Positions 7,633 through 15,898 are shown, counted from the first letter of the stretch. The stretch is 64,000 nt of DNA from Pseudooceanicola marinus (GCF_020177265.1 NZ_JAIVMC010000006.1:124001-188000), one strand, 5' to 3'. Numbers and translations: made by a program. The notes: generated from the sequence alone by a model not told the origin.

Positions 7633-8720
7633 GCCGAGGGTCCTTCCGCCTTGGCCTTCAACTCGTCCATCGACAGGCCGCCCAGGCCCACGGCGGACAG
7701 CGGCCGACCGGTCTGCATGAAGTCCTGATGGTTGATCACCCCGCCCAGGGTCATCAGGGCGCGGGCCACGGGCACGTCGATGCCCGCCACCTCGGCCATG
7801 GAACAGATCAGCGACAGGCCCAGGCGGGTGTCTTCCATCATGTAGCGATGCGCGTGCAGGTCGATCTTCTCGCGCCAGTCGCCACTGTCGGTCAGGTTGG
7901 CGCGGGCCTCGCGGTCATACATCCACATCTCGCTGTCATCGCGGTAGTAGTCGGCCAGCGGGAAGTGCGGCGCGCCATAGCCGAAGGCCTCGCGCACGGC
8001 GATGCGTTCCGCGTCCAGCTGGTCGGTGACGGTGCGCACGCAGGGCTGGGTGCCCTCGTTGTGAATGTCCCAGGCCTCGAAGTGCTCCAGCGGCGCCGCA
8101 TTCATCATGATCAGCGGCGAGTGGATGATGGCGCCGGCGTTCATCAGCGCGGCGGACAGAACGTCCTCGCAGCGCTCGATCACGCCGGGGAAGGCCGTGT
8201 CGATCACCTTCAGCGCGCGATCCGTGTCGGCCACCGGGTAGACGCCCGTGGGCAGGCGTACGGCACGGGTGGAGATCACGACCTCGGAGAAGTCATGCTT
8301 GCGCACCAGCCAGGGCAGCGTGCCGGTCTCGGCGAAGGCGACGCCCTCCAACGTGCCGGCCTCGCGCGCGGCATTGGCCAGGATCATCGTGCCCAGCGTG
8401 CCCGGCGGCAGGTAGATCACCATGCCCGGTTTCAGGTGCGGGGCGATGACGGTGGCCAGGTCGGCATGGGCCGGGGCCGGGATCGGGCAGAGGATCAGTT
8501 CCGCCCCCTCCAGCGCCTCGGCGATGTCGCTGGTGACCAGCGCCAGCTTGCCCTCGTGGGTGCCCTTGCCGTCGCGCACGGTGATGGTGTCGCCGCGCTT
8601 GGCGTGTTCGGCCACATCCTCGGGGTTGCGCCGCCACAGGTGCACGTCGTGCCCTGCCAGTGCGAAATCCCCTGCCCCGGCGAGCGAGCCGTTGCCTCCA
8701 CCCAGAATTGCGATCTTCAT
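7629..8720 (-). CDS. NAD/NADP octopine/nopaline dehydrogenase family protein
   Basis: The 363-residue protein begins with a Rossmann motif (MKIAILGGGNGSLAGAGDFAL, residues 1-20 in part). Its C-terminal helical domain has the octopine/nopaline dehydrogenase features, such as NAGAIIHSPLIMMNA and a catalytic-type His in the region around residue 190-215. Family enzymes oxidise or form N-(carboxyalkyl) amino acids with NAD(P). It is the first gene of the set: 4-base overlap with the 3HCDH gene, then the TRAP genes. This context favours catabolism of an imported opine-like or hydroxy acid compound; the exact substrate is not readable. Confidence 0.87.
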   Translation of the reverse strand: MKIAILGGGNGSLAGAGDFALAGHDVHLWRRNPEDVAEHAKRGDTITVRDGKGTHEGKLALVTSDIAEALEGAELILCPIPAPAHADLATVIAPHLKPGMVIYLPPGTLGTMILANAAREAGTLEGVAFAETGTLPWLVRKHDFSEVVISTRAVRLPTGVYPVADTDRALKVIDTAFPGVIERCEDVLSAALMNAGAIIHSPLIMMNAAPLEHFEAWDIHNEGTQPCVRTVTDQLDAERIAVREAFGYGAPHFPLADYYRDDSEMWMYDREARANLTDSGDWREKIDLHAHRYMMEDTRLGLSLICSMAEVAGIDVPVARALMTLGGVINHQDFMQTGRPLSAVGLGGLSMDELKAKAEGPSA

Positions 8721-9191
8721 CTTGTCCTCGCTGTCGTTCCGAGGCGGCCTGTTGCGGCCGCCCTCTCGTCTCTGTCCCCGCCAGCAAGCCCCGGGGGCTG
8801 CACCTCCGTCAACAATTTTTTATAAAATCCTATTTTTGTATAAAATATTTCGCGCGCGCGCCCAGCATCACGGCAGATTGGCCGCCGCCAGAACGGCAGA
8901 ACCGCCCGCGGCGGAGGCCGGGGCGGCGGTAAACAAATTCGCATGAGGCATGAGGCGCGCAGGGAATCGTCCGGTCGGGCAGACACACCGGGCAGCGCAG
9001 GCCCGGCAGACGGGCCGATGCGCCACCCGGTGGCACGGCCCCCAGGGGACTGCGAAACGCACCGGGGACGATGAAGGTCCGCCCACAGCCCTGTCCGTGC
9101 ATGCCGCCGGTTCTGCCCGCACCGAGGGGCCATGACCATCCCCCGGATCAGGTGGGGTGCGACCGGCCTCGCAGCGTCACGGCCTCGCAGA
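8721..9191. other. Gene-free interval with promoter region
   Basis: This 471-base stretch separates the opine-type dehydrogenase start from the LuxR-type stop. I see no convincing gene. Its one marked feature is the AT-rich block at 8812-8850. The rest is GC-rich spacer whose open frames lack ribosome sites. Confidence 0.6.
8815..8846. promoter_or_regulatory. AT-rich tandem repeat, probable promoter/operator of the dehydrogenase operon
   Basis: Two near-identical blocks lie three bases apart: ATTTTTTATAAAAT at 8815-8828 and ATTTTTGTATAAAAT at 8832-8846. They are about 95 bases upstream of the 8720 start codon. In DNA this GC-rich the block is very likely a promoter and regulator-binding site. 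Confidence 0.5.
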
Positions 9192-10058
9192 TCAGCCGCG
9201 CGGACGCGGCTGGCGCCCCAGCCACAGCGCCATCAGCTCGGACCGGCTGGAGACGCCGTACTTGCGAAAGATCCGCTTCACGTGGTCATGGGTCGTATGG
9301 GGGCTTTGCCCGTTCGCATGGGCGATGTTGGCCTCGCTGATCCCCTGCAGCAGACCCGCCAGCACCCGATGCTCGGTTGGCGTCAGCCGGGCCGAGGCGA
9401 TGCCGATCCCGTCGCTGACCATCTGCTGGCGATAGAACCACGCCAAGCCCCGCAGACAGAAGCTGGCCAGCCGCAGATCGGCCCGCGTGAAGGGCTCCTG
9501 GTCGAACCCGCGGTGCAGGCCGATGAACAGCTCTGCCTCGGCGTTCACCGGAATCGCCGCCCAGATGGAATCGCGCCGGTCGATCGCCGCGTACCATTCC
9601 CGGTAGGCCGGGCCGTTGAACCAACCGTCGGGGGCCAGGTCGCTGAGCAGCAGCACGCGGTAGCTGCCGGCCAGCTCCGCATTGCGGGTCGTGGTGACAT
9701 CCGGGTGGCCCACGTCCATACGCTCGAAGGCCTCGGCGATCCGGCGCTTGATCTCCTTGTCGGGGTTCAGCACCGTCAGGCTGTAGGGGCGCCAGCCAAA
9801 AAGCGGATCATCCGCCGGCCCGTCGGGCAGGCGCACGCAGCCGATCCAGTCGGCATTCTTCGCCCCGGTCAGCGCGCAGAGCCGCTGCAACAGGTGCAGC
9901 TTCGACTCACTCGCCTGGCCGGCGTCGAAACCCGACAGCTCATCCCAGAGGCGAAAGACCTCCGCGGCCTTTTCCGCCGGGATGTCACCAAGGATTTCGG
10001 AGGGATCCTCCACCTCGAGAGGCGGGTAGAGCCGTGCCCCACCGGAATTCGCATTCAC
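9192..10058 (-). CDS. LuxR-family transcriptional regulator
   Basis: The 288-residue product carries a C-terminal LuxR-type HTH at about residues 225-280, reading LTPTEHRVLAGLLQGISEANIA followed by HVKRIFRKYGVSSRSEL (quoted in pieces). The N-terminal two thirds is a GAF/PAS-like sensory region I cannot assign. It shows no autoinducer-binding signature I recognise, so an acyl-homoserine-lactone role is not supported. The start is the ATG at 10058, ahead of an AT-richer spacer. It lies 132 bases downstream of a LysR gene on the same strand. Its target is unknown. Confidence 0.85.
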   Translation of the reverse strand: MNANSGGARLYPPLEVEDPSEILGDIPAEKAAEVFRLWDELSGFDAGQASESKLHLLQRLCALTGAKNADWIGCVRLPDGPADDPLFGWRPYSLTVLNPDKEIKRRIAEAFERMDVGHPDVTTTRNAELAGSYRVLLLSDLAPDGWFNGPAYREWYAAIDRRDSIWAAIPVNAEAELFIGLHRGFDQEPFTRADLRLASFCLRGLAWFYRQQMVSDGIGIASARLTPTEHRVLAGLLQGISEANIAHANGQSPHTTHDHVKRIFRKYGVSSRSELMALWLGRQPRPRG

Positions 10059-10190
10059 GTCGATCTGCCCCTACGTCATCGTCTTTTCCGATGTCGGGAA
10101 TTACTGAAATTACGAACTGGTGCAATACTTGCGGCGGTGAAGACGGCCCTTTTGGTCGCGAATTTCAAACAGCTGTTGCAAATTACCCCG

Positions 10191-11093
10191 TCACCAGGTG
10201 TCGGCCATGCTGTCGCGCAGCCGTGGCGCGGCGTAGTCGACGAAGGCGCGCAGCTTCTGCGGCACCACGCCACCGCGATAGAGCAAATGCACCGGCCAGC
10301 GCGGCGGCTCGAAGTCCTCCAGCAGGATGCGCAGGGTTCCGGCCTTCACCAGCGGCGCCACCTGGTAGGACAGGACCCGCGTGATCCCCAGCCCGGCCTC
10401 GGCGGCCAGGATGGCGGTGTCGGCGGCGTTCATCGACAGGCGGGACCGGACCCGCACGTGGCGTTCGGCCTCCCCGTCGGTGAAGGTCCAGCGGTCCGAC
10501 CGCATGATGGACTCAAACGACAGGCAGTCGTGCCCGGCCAGATCTTCGGGCGTTTCAGGCACACCGCGAGCCTCCAGGTAGTCGGGGCTGGCGACGACCA
10601 CCTTGCGCACTTCCCCCAGGCGGCGGGCGCGCAGGGCACTGTCGGTCAGGTTGCCGATGCGTACCGCCGCGTCGATGTGTTCCTCGCCCAGGTTGATCGG
10701 CCGGTCCGTCTGTTCCAGCCGCACATCGACCGCCGGATGATCGCGCAGGAACTCTGTCACCACGTTCAGAACGTGGATCCGACCGAAACAGATCGGCGCG
10801 GTGACGTTCAGCAGGCCCTTGGGTTCGCGGAATTCGCCCGCCACCATCCGCTCTGCCTCGCTGATCTGTTCCAGGATGCTGCGGCAGGCGGCCAGGTAGG
10901 TCTCCCCCGGTTCGGTCAGGCTCAGCCCGCGCGGCGAGCGCAGCACAATCTGCGTGCCCAGCTCCTGCTCCAACTCGGCCACCCGGCGGCTGACCGTGGC
11001 CAGCGGCATGCCGGCCCTGCGGGCGGCGGCAGAGAGGCTGCCGGCATCCACGGCGGCAACGAGCAGGGACATGGCGGCGAGGCGATCAGACAT
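10191..11093 (-). CDS. LysR-family transcriptional regulator
   Basis: The 300-residue protein starts at the ATG at 11093 (MSDRLAAMSLLVAAVDAGS); an upstream start at 11126 is possible but adds residues not typical of the family. The LysR winged HTH occupies residues 1-60 (AGSLSAAARRAGMPLATVSRRV), followed by a periplasmic-binding-protein-like effector domain to the end. It is divergent from the AhpD-like gene, with about 100 bases between them. By the usual LysR arrangement it probably regulates the 11195-12924 gene set. Confidence 0.92.
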   Translation of the reverse strand: MSDRLAAMSLLVAAVDAGSLSAAARRAGMPLATVSRRVAELEQELGTQIVLRSPRGLSLTEPGETYLAACRSILEQISEAERMVAGEFREPKGLLNVTAPICFGRIHVLNVVTEFLRDHPAVDVRLEQTDRPINLGEEHIDAAVRIGNLTDSALRARRLGEVRKVVVASPDYLEARGVPETPEDLAGHDCLSFESIMRSDRWTFTDGEAERHVRVRSRLSMNAADTAILAAEAGLGITRVLSYQVAPLVKAGTLRILLEDFEPPRWPVHLLYRGGVVPQKLRAFVDYAAPRLRDSMADTW

Positions 11094-11194
11094 GCTTCCA
11101 CTTTCCGAGAGGCTACTTCCCGACAATGCTGCCTACTGCCGCAATCCGGAACCCGTATATCCCTCTCACAACATCACAGTTGAAGGATCAGACG

Positions 11195-11743
11195 ATGTCC
11201 CGCCTTTCCATTCCCGCCACGATCGACGCCGCCCCCGAAGCCTCGCGCCCGCTGCTGGAAGGGGTCAAGAAACAGCTCGGCAGCGCGCCGAACCTGTTCC
11301 GCCTGGCCGCGCAAAGCCCCTCGGCGCTGGAAGGCTACCTCGGCCTCTACGCCGCCGTCGGCAAGGACAGCCTGGGCCTGGCCACCCGCGAACGCATCGC
11401 CCTGGCCGTCGCCCAGTACAACGGATGCGGCTACTGCCTGTCGGCGCACAGCTACGTCGGCGCCAACCTGGCGAAGCTCTCGCCGGAGGAGATCGCCGAG
11501 AACCGCAAGGGCCGGTCCACCGATGCCCGCGCCGATGCTGCCGTGACCTTCGCCCTGAAAGTCGCCGAAAGCCGGGGCCATGTGTCCGGTGCCGACCTGA
11601 CCGCCGTGCGCGACGCGGGCTACGCCGAGGCGCAGATCATCGAGATCGTGCTGAACGTCGCCCTCAGTGTCTGGACCAACTACCTCAACGAGGTGGCGCA
11701 GACCGACATCGATTTCCCCCTGGCCGAAGGCGTCAGTGCCTGA
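11195..11743 (+). CDS. Carboxymuconolactone decarboxylase / AhpD-like family protein
   Basis: The 182-residue protein starts at the ATG at 11195 behind GAAGGA. It carries the AhpD-type redox motif NGCGYCLSAHSYVG: a CxxC (CGYC) with the conserved His four residues later, at about residues 70-83. Family proteins with this motif act as alkylhydroperoxidase-like thiol peroxidases. It leads a set with an NTF2-like protein and a PNPOx-like protein and is divergent from a LysR regulator. This suggests an electrophile- or peroxide-responsive function. A perfect hairpin follows the stop codon. Confidence 0.9.
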   Translation: MSRLSIPATIDAAPEASRPLLEGVKKQLGSAPNLFRLAAQSPSALEGYLGLYAAVGKDSLGLATRERIALAVAQYNGCGYCLSAHSYVGANLAKLSPEEIAENRKGRSTDARADAAVTFALKVAESRGHVSGADLTAVRDAGYAEAQIIEIVLNVALSVWTNYLNEVAQTDIDFPLAEGVSA

Positions 11744-11750
11744 GGCCCGC

Positions 11751-11779
11751 GGGCGGCCGCGCCCGTCCCGCGGCCGCCC
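11751..11779 (+). terminator. GC-rich hairpin after the AhpD-like gene
   Basis: GGGCGGCCGCG and CGCGGCCGCCC form a perfect 11-base-pair stem with a 7-base loop, 8 bases after the stop codon. No real T-tract follows, so it may attenuate rather than end transcription into the NTF2-like gene. Confidence 0.5.
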
Positions 11780-11833
11780 ACCCGTTTCCGACGCCCCCGT
11801 CCCTCCCAAGACACCGCCCGCAGGAGCCCCGTC

Positions 11834-12298
11834 ATGCCCCGTCCCCCGCAGCCCCCCTTCACCGCCGAGACCGCCGCCCAGAAGGTGCGCCTGGCCGAGG
11901 ACGCCTGGAACAGCCGCGACCCCCAGTCGGTGTCGCTGGCCTATACGCCCGACAGCCGCTGGCGGAACCGCGATACCTTCCTGACCGGCCAGGCCGAGAT
12001 CGTCGCTTTCCTGACCGAGAAATGGCGCCGCGAGACCGCCTATCGCCTGGTGAAGGAGCTCTGGGCCTTCACCGAGACCCGCATCGCCGTGCGCTTCGCC
12101 TACGAATGGCGCGACGCGGGCGGGCAATGGTATCGCTCCCACGGGAACGAGAACTGGATGTTCGACGACACCGGGCTGATGGCCGAACGCCACGCCTCGA
12201 TCAACGACGAGAAGATCGCCTCGCTCGACCGGCTGTTCTACTGGCCGCAGGGGCGCCGCCCCGACGATCACCCCTCGCTCAGCGAGATGGGGCTGTGA
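11834..12298 (+). CDS. NTF2-like (SnoaL-like, DUF1348-type) protein
   Basis: The 154-residue product matches the small alpha+beta NTF2-like fold. It has an N-terminal helix with [17 protein letters not shown], then [11 protein letters not shown], an aromatic-rich core ([16 protein letters not shown]) and a C-terminal YWPQGRRP motif typical of DUF1348 proteins. No catalytic function is established for these. It starts two bases before the next gene's neighbourhood ends: its stop is separated from the PNPOx-like start by 2 bases, so the pair is translated together. Its relation to the AhpD-like gene suggests a shared stress or detoxification role, which is inference. Confidence 0.85.
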   Translation: MPRPPQPPFTAETAAQKVRLAEDAWNSRDPQSVSLAYTPDSRWRNRDTFLTGQAEIVAFLTEKWRRETAYRLVKELWAFTETRIAVRFAYEWRDAGGQWYRSHGNENWMFDDTGLMAERHASINDEKIASLDRLFYWPQGRRPDDHPSLSEMGL

Positions 12299-12300
12299 CC

Positions 12301-12924
12301 ATGACCAACCCCATGGACGTGGCCTTCAGCCCCGCCGTGCGCGCGATGCAGCGCGCCCGGGGATCGCGCGAGGCCTATCAGCGGATGGAGGACCGGCGCC
12401 CCTGGCCCGCCCGGTTGACGCCCGAGATCGCCGGCTTCGTCGCCCGCCAGACCTCGGTCTTCCTGGGCACCGCCAATGCCGCCGGTCAGCCCTACATCCA
12501 GCACCGTGGCGGCCCCGCAGGGTTCCTGAAGGCGCTGGACGACAGCACCCTGGGCTTCGCCGACCTCGAAGGGAACCGCCAGTACATCACCCTGGGCAAC
12601 CTCTACGAGAACCCGCGCGCCGTGCTCTTCCTGATCGACTACGAGGTGCCGCGCCGGGTGAAGATCTGGGGCCGGGCCCAGGTGGTCGAGGATGATCCCG
12701 CCCTGCTGGCGCAGCTGGCCACCGAAGGCCAGCCCGCAGGGGCCGACCGGGCCATCGTCTTCGACATCGAGGCCTGGGATCTGAACTGTCCGCAGCATAT
12801 CCCCCGCCGCTTCGGCATGGGGCGCATCGCGACGCTGCTGGCCGAACGGGACGCGCGCATCGCCGCGCTGGAGGCCGAACTGGCCGCCGCCCGCATGGGC
12901 CAAGACAGCGACTCGGGCAGCTAG
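12301..12924 (+). CDS. Pyridoxamine 5'-phosphate oxidase-family flavin-binding protein
   Basis: The 207-residue product shows the FMN-binding split-barrel pattern: TSVFLGTANAAGQPYIQHRGG near residues 52-72, then GFADLEGNRQY, and NPRAVLFLIDY around residue 115. It lacks the features of true PdxH. Related proteins reduce or bind FMN/F420-type cofactors, and some are linked to AhpD-like enzymes. The C-terminal 25 residues form a short coiled-coil-like helix (LLAERDARIAALEAELAAA). The ATG at 12301 lies 2 bases after the previous stop. The longer frame starting at 10954 is antisense to other genes and is not real. Confidence 0.85.
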   Translation: MTNPMDVAFSPAVRAMQRARGSREAYQRMEDRRPWPARLTPEIAGFVARQTSVFLGTANAAGQPYIQHRGGPAGFLKALDDSTLGFADLEGNRQYITLGNLYENPRAVLFLIDYEVPRRVKIWGRAQVVEDDPALLAQLATEGQPAGADRAIVFDIEAWDLNCPQHIPRRFGMGRIATLLAERDARIAALEAELAAARMGQDSDSGS

Positions 12925-13161
12925 GCTCGGAGCGCCCGAAGACGAGGACCGAAGGACCAATTCCGGGGACGCCACCCCGCTGCCACCGGCCGGACGCCTG
13001 TCCGCCCGCCAGAACACCCTGTGCGACACGCCTGCCAGTCCGAAAGGAGACGAGCCATGCCCGCGCCGATACATCCCGGAGAGATCCTGCCCGAGCCGCC
13101 GATCCTGCGGCCCACGCCGGGCACCCCCGATCCCTTCGCCCCGGGCCGGTGGCGTGACGGG

Positions 13162-14190
13162 TCAGGCCACGGCGGCACTGCGATAGGCGCCCGGGGTCTG
13201 GCCCGACCAGCGCTTGAAGGCGCGGGTGAAGGCGCTTTGTTCCGAAAATCCGGTCAGGAAGGCAATCTCCGACAGGGAGTAGCGCGTGCCAGAGACCAGC
13301 TGATGCGCCAGTTGGCGGCGCGCCTCGTCCACCAGCGACTGATAGGTACAGCCCCGTTGCGACAGGCGCCGCTGCAGGGTGCGCGCCCCCATGCCCAGCG
13401 ACTGGGCCACCTCCGACAACTGCGGGACGCCGCCACTCAGCAGCTTGGCGATTTCCTCCACCACCCGCACCTCCAGCGGCACCTCCGCGCCGGCCTCGGC
13501 CGCTGCATCGGGCAGCACGCTGTCCAGATGGTCGGTGAAGAAGGCCCAGATCGCGGGGTCGCCTTTCAGCGTCGGGCGGTCGATATCCTCCAGCGCGAAC
13601 TGCATCCCGTCGATCTCGGCGCCGAAAACCGGCTCCACCCCGAAATGTGCGGTCAGCGCGTCGATCGAGCCGCGCCGTTCATGGGCGAACTGCACCCGCA
13701 CCGGCGAGATGTCCGCATCCGCCGTCTCGCGGCACAGGGTCAGGGTCGTGCCAAGGGCGGCCTCGTTCGACAGGATACCGCCCAGACCTTCCTTGCGGGG
13801 TTTTTCGTGGGTCCAGCAGAACACGCCCTCTTCGGGCCGGTCCACGGTCGCAAACAGGGAGACCTGGTTGTGCAGACGGGTATAGCGCCCCATGCGGGTG
13901 AAGGCCTGACGCAGGGTCGGCGCCGACTTGAAGGCCAGACCGAAAGCGCCCAGCTCTTCGCAGCGCATCGAGGCGCAGACGCGCATGTGAAAGGTCAGAT
14001 CCGGCCATTCACTGTCGGCGATGGCGTCCAGCAGGGCGTAGTAGCGTTCAGCGGGCAGCATGGTAGCGGGGTCCTGCAGGTCGTCCGGGGACAGCCCCAC
14101 GATTTCGTACAGGCGGGACCGGTCCGGGACATGCACCGCATGGTCGATCTGCTTGCGCGCGTAGAACGCCGATACCATCCCGTTTGTCAC
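13162..14190 (-). CDS. AraC-family transcriptional regulator
   Basis: The 342-residue protein has an N-terminal Arabinose_bd-like sensor domain (about residues 20-210, typical of the OruR/ArgR-like AraC group) and a C-terminal double HTH at about 245-335. The second HTH reads YSLSEIAFLTGFSEQSAFTRAF followed by RWSGQTPGAYR, which is diagnostic. The start shown is a GTG at 14190 behind GGGGGATCG; an in-frame ATG at 14178 is the alternative. Two direct repeats 21 bases apart lie about 120-150 bases upstream and may be its own operator. The regulated pathway is not obvious from the neighbours. Confidence 0.9.
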   Translation of the reverse strand: MTNGMVSAFYARKQIDHAVHVPDRSRLYEIVGLSPDDLQDPATMLPAERYYALLDAIADSEWPDLTFHMRVCASMRCEELGAFGLAFKSAPTLRQAFTRMGRYTRLHNQVSLFATVDRPEEGVFCWTHEKPRKEGLGGILSNEAALGTTLTLCRETADADISPVRVQFAHERRGSIDALTAHFGVEPVFGAEIDGMQFALEDIDRPTLKGDPAIWAFFTDHLDSVLPDAAAEAGAEVPLEVRVVEEIAKLLSGGVPQLSEVAQSLGMGARTLQRRLSQRGCTYQSLVDEARRQLAHQLVSGTRYSLSEIAFLTGFSEQSAFTRAFKRWSGQTPGAYRSAAVA

Positions 14191-14308
14191 CCGATCCCCC
14201 CAAGCTGCGGCGCAGCCCCCCGGCCGCAGGCGCCCGCCCCGTCACGCGATCCAGCCCCCGCCGGACCCGTTTGCGCGGACGTGAGTGTTTTCACCCGCAT
14301 TGGCACAT

Positions 14309-14338
14309 CGGGTCAAGGATTTGACATGCCGGGTCAAG
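14309..14338. promoter_or_regulatory. Candidate AraC-family operator (two direct repeats)
   Basis: CGGGTCAAG occurs at 14309-14317 and again at 14330-14338. The 21-base spacing puts both on the same DNA face, as is usual for AraC-family half-sites. The pair lies upstream of the AraC gene. Confidence 0.45.
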
Positions 14339-14460
14339 ACCGAGGCGTTCAGCGGCACCTAAGGTCAGGTCATTCGAGGGGCATATGGCGCAAGAAACCC
14401 GCTGAGCACTGCGACCGCGCCGCTCTCTCGACCGTCCCGGCCCGCAAGGGCCATGCCTCC

Positions 14461-14484
14461 GATCCGGGCCCCGGGGCCCGGATC
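14461..14484. repeat. Perfect 24-base palindrome
   Basis: The sequence GATCCGGGCCCC followed directly by GGGGCCCGGATC is a perfect palindrome with no loop. It lies about 125 bases before the small membrane protein. It is not followed by a T-tract. Confidence 0.7.
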
Positions 14485-14608
14485 ACCTGAACACCGAAGA
14501 ATGACCCGCGGGGAGGTCCCGCTGCCCGGTCCGAGGCCCTCTGACCGCCCCGATGCCCCACGCCTGCGCCCTCCCCGCGCCGCAGGCCAGCCTGAAAGGA
14601 GATCCGCC

Positions 14609-14926
14609 ATGTCCGCCCCCACGCCGCTCATCGTGCTGCCCCCGCTGCGCCCCACCGATCACCCCCCTCGCCCCCGCTGGGCGCGCAACCGGCGCCGCAA
14701 CCGGGCAGCCCTGACCTGGGGCCTGCGTGTCGCGCTCTGCCTCGGGCTGGCGAGCCTGGGGGCCGGGCTGGCGCTGGCCGCGGGCGCCCTGCCGCCCGCG
14801 CCCGGCGGCACGGCCGGAACGATCGCGGCCTGCGCCCTCGACATCGGCGCACCCGACGCGCCCGCGGAGGACATGCGCCCCGATGGCGCTCTCATGACGG
14901 TGCCCGGCCCACTCATCCGGGGTTGA
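14609..14926 (+). CDS. Small hypothetical membrane protein
   Basis: The 105-residue protein begins at an ATG behind a strong GAAAGGAG site. The N-terminus is Pro-rich with a basic patch (RWARNRRRNRAAL) before a single hydrophobic segment at about residues 37-60 (WGLRVALCLGLASLGAGLALAAG). The tail is short, acidic and contains one Cys. This looks like a single-pass inner-membrane protein with basic residues on the cytoplasmic side. I do not recognise a family. The strong ribosome site is the main support that it is a real gene. Confidence 0.6.
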   Translation: MSAPTPLIVLPPLRPTDHPPRPRWARNRRRNRAALTWGLRVALCLGLASLGAGLALAAGALPPAPGGTAGTIAACALDIGAPDAPAEDMRPDGALMTVPGPLIRG

Positions 14927-15241
14927 GCACCGCCTCGGCTGGCGGCCGCCCCCGCTCCCCGGCGGCGCGTCAGCCCCCTGTCCGGTCCCCTCCCCGTTGC
15001 TGCCTCACGGGGGCGCGGGGCCGGACAGCCGAAACACCCATACGCCCCGGCTGGTCCCCAAGCGGCCCGGGCGTCCCGGCCCGCGGTGTTGCCTGCACCG
15101 GGGCCCTCCAGAGCCCCGGGATGCGCCTCTGCCTGTCTCGTGTCCCGGGGACCCCACCCGCTCCGACGTTTCGACGTGGGAGACCCGCGCGCGGCCTTCG
15201 GCCCGCAAACCGCCAGAAATGGCCCAAGTCAAGGAAAGACC
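14927..15241. other. Gene-free GC-rich interval with hairpins
   Basis: No convincing gene is seen in these 315 bases. CCCCGT/ACGGGG at 14992-15012 could end transcription of the small membrane gene. CCCCGGGA/TCCCGGGG (15114-15121 with 15143-15150) is a second possible stem. The promoter of the YHS gene should lie here, but I cannot place it. Confidence 0.5.
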
Positions 15242-15742
15242 ATGAACGTTAAATCCACCCTCACCCCGCTGCTGACCGCCGCTGTCACCCTGGCCGCCCT
15301 GGCCACCGCCCCGGCCTTTGCCGCCGATGAATACAACGTCATCAACGGCCTGGGCACCGAGGGCAATCCGATCGGCATGCACGCCATGGACCCTGTCGCC
15401 CTGACCACCCTGGGCGCCGTCACCGCCGGGGACCCGGGCCATGCGGTCACCCATGATGGTGTCAGCTACTACTTCGCCTCCTCGATCTCGGCGGAAAAGT
15501 TCAAGGCCGACCCCGAGGCCTTCCTGCCCCAGTACGGCGGCTTCTGCGCCTTCGCCATCGGACTGGGCCTGAAGCTGGACGGCGATCCGCGCTATGCCGA
15601 CATCCGCGACGGCAAGCTGTATCTCTTCGTCAGCGAGGGCGCGATGCGCAAGTACCTGGAAGACCCCGAAGGCATCCTGGCCAAGTCCGACGCCCTGTGG
15701 GGCGACATCCGGCACACCGCGATTGCCGACCTGCAATCGTAA
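15242..15742 (+). CDS. Exported YHS domain-containing protein
   Basis: The 166-residue product has a clear signal peptide (LTAAVTLAALATAPAFA, cleavage near residue 27). It is followed by a YHS-type domain with HDGVSYYFASSISAEKF, DPEAFLPQYGG and the FCAFAIG stretch. In relatives the position of this Cys can be selenocysteine. YHS domains are thought to bind metal, so a periplasmic metal-binding role is possible. GGAAAG precedes the ATG. A stable hairpin follows the stop codon. No functional partner is clear from the neighbours. Confidence 0.87.
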   Translation: MNVKSTLTPLLTAAVTLAALATAPAFAADEYNVINGLGTEGNPIGMHAMDPVALTTLGAVTAGDPGHAVTHDGVSYYFASSISAEKFKADPEAFLPQYGGFCAFAIGLGLKLDGDPRYADIRDGKLYLFVSEGAMRKYLEDPEGILAKSDALWGDIRHTAIADLQS

Positions 15743-15752
15743 GCGCCCTGCC

Positions 15753-15785
15753 CCGGACCGCAGCGCCCCGGCGCCTGCGGTCCGG
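15753..15785 (+). terminator. Terminator-like hairpin after the YHS gene
   Basis: CCGGACCGCAG and CTGCGGTCCGG pair over 11 bases, and inner GCGCC/GGCGC extends the stem with a small bulge. The sequence TCATTTC follows. It starts 10 bases after the stop codon. Confidence 0.6.
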
Positions 15786-15898
15786 TCATTTCGCCCAGCC
15801 CGGGACGCCACCTGCCCCACCCCGAGCCGCCTGCGGATGACAGCCCGCCACCCGCGTCGTATGACGGGTCATGACCGAGGCGAAAGGCGCAGGACCGC

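Larger units (their letters stand above)
14191..14608. other. Gene-free interval between divergent genes
   Basis: The 418 bases between the AraC start and the small membrane protein hold no credible gene. They contain the CGGGTCAAG repeats, a short palindrome GTCAAGGATTTGAC at 14312-14325, and a perfect 24-base palindrome at 14461-14484. Confidence 0.6.

Noticed and set aside
9192-10058. Quorum-sensing LuxR/LuxI pair.
   Set aside because: No LuxI-type synthase is present in the window and the N-terminal region lacks recognisable acyl-homoserine-lactone-binding residues.
10954-12300. Upstream part of a 656-codon plus-strand frame.
   Set aside because: Only the part from the ATG at 12301 matches a protein family. 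The earlier part lies across the LysR, AhpD-like and NTF2-like genes in a different frame and is Arg/Pro-rich.
13057-13161. A short open frame behind a strong GAAAGGAG site whose start reads PIHPGEIL, like the N-terminus of HigA-type antitoxins.
   Set aside because: The resemblance ends after about eight residues, the frame then becomes Pro-rich and runs antisense through the AraC gene, and no toxin gene or HTH follows. It is likely chance or a small remnant.
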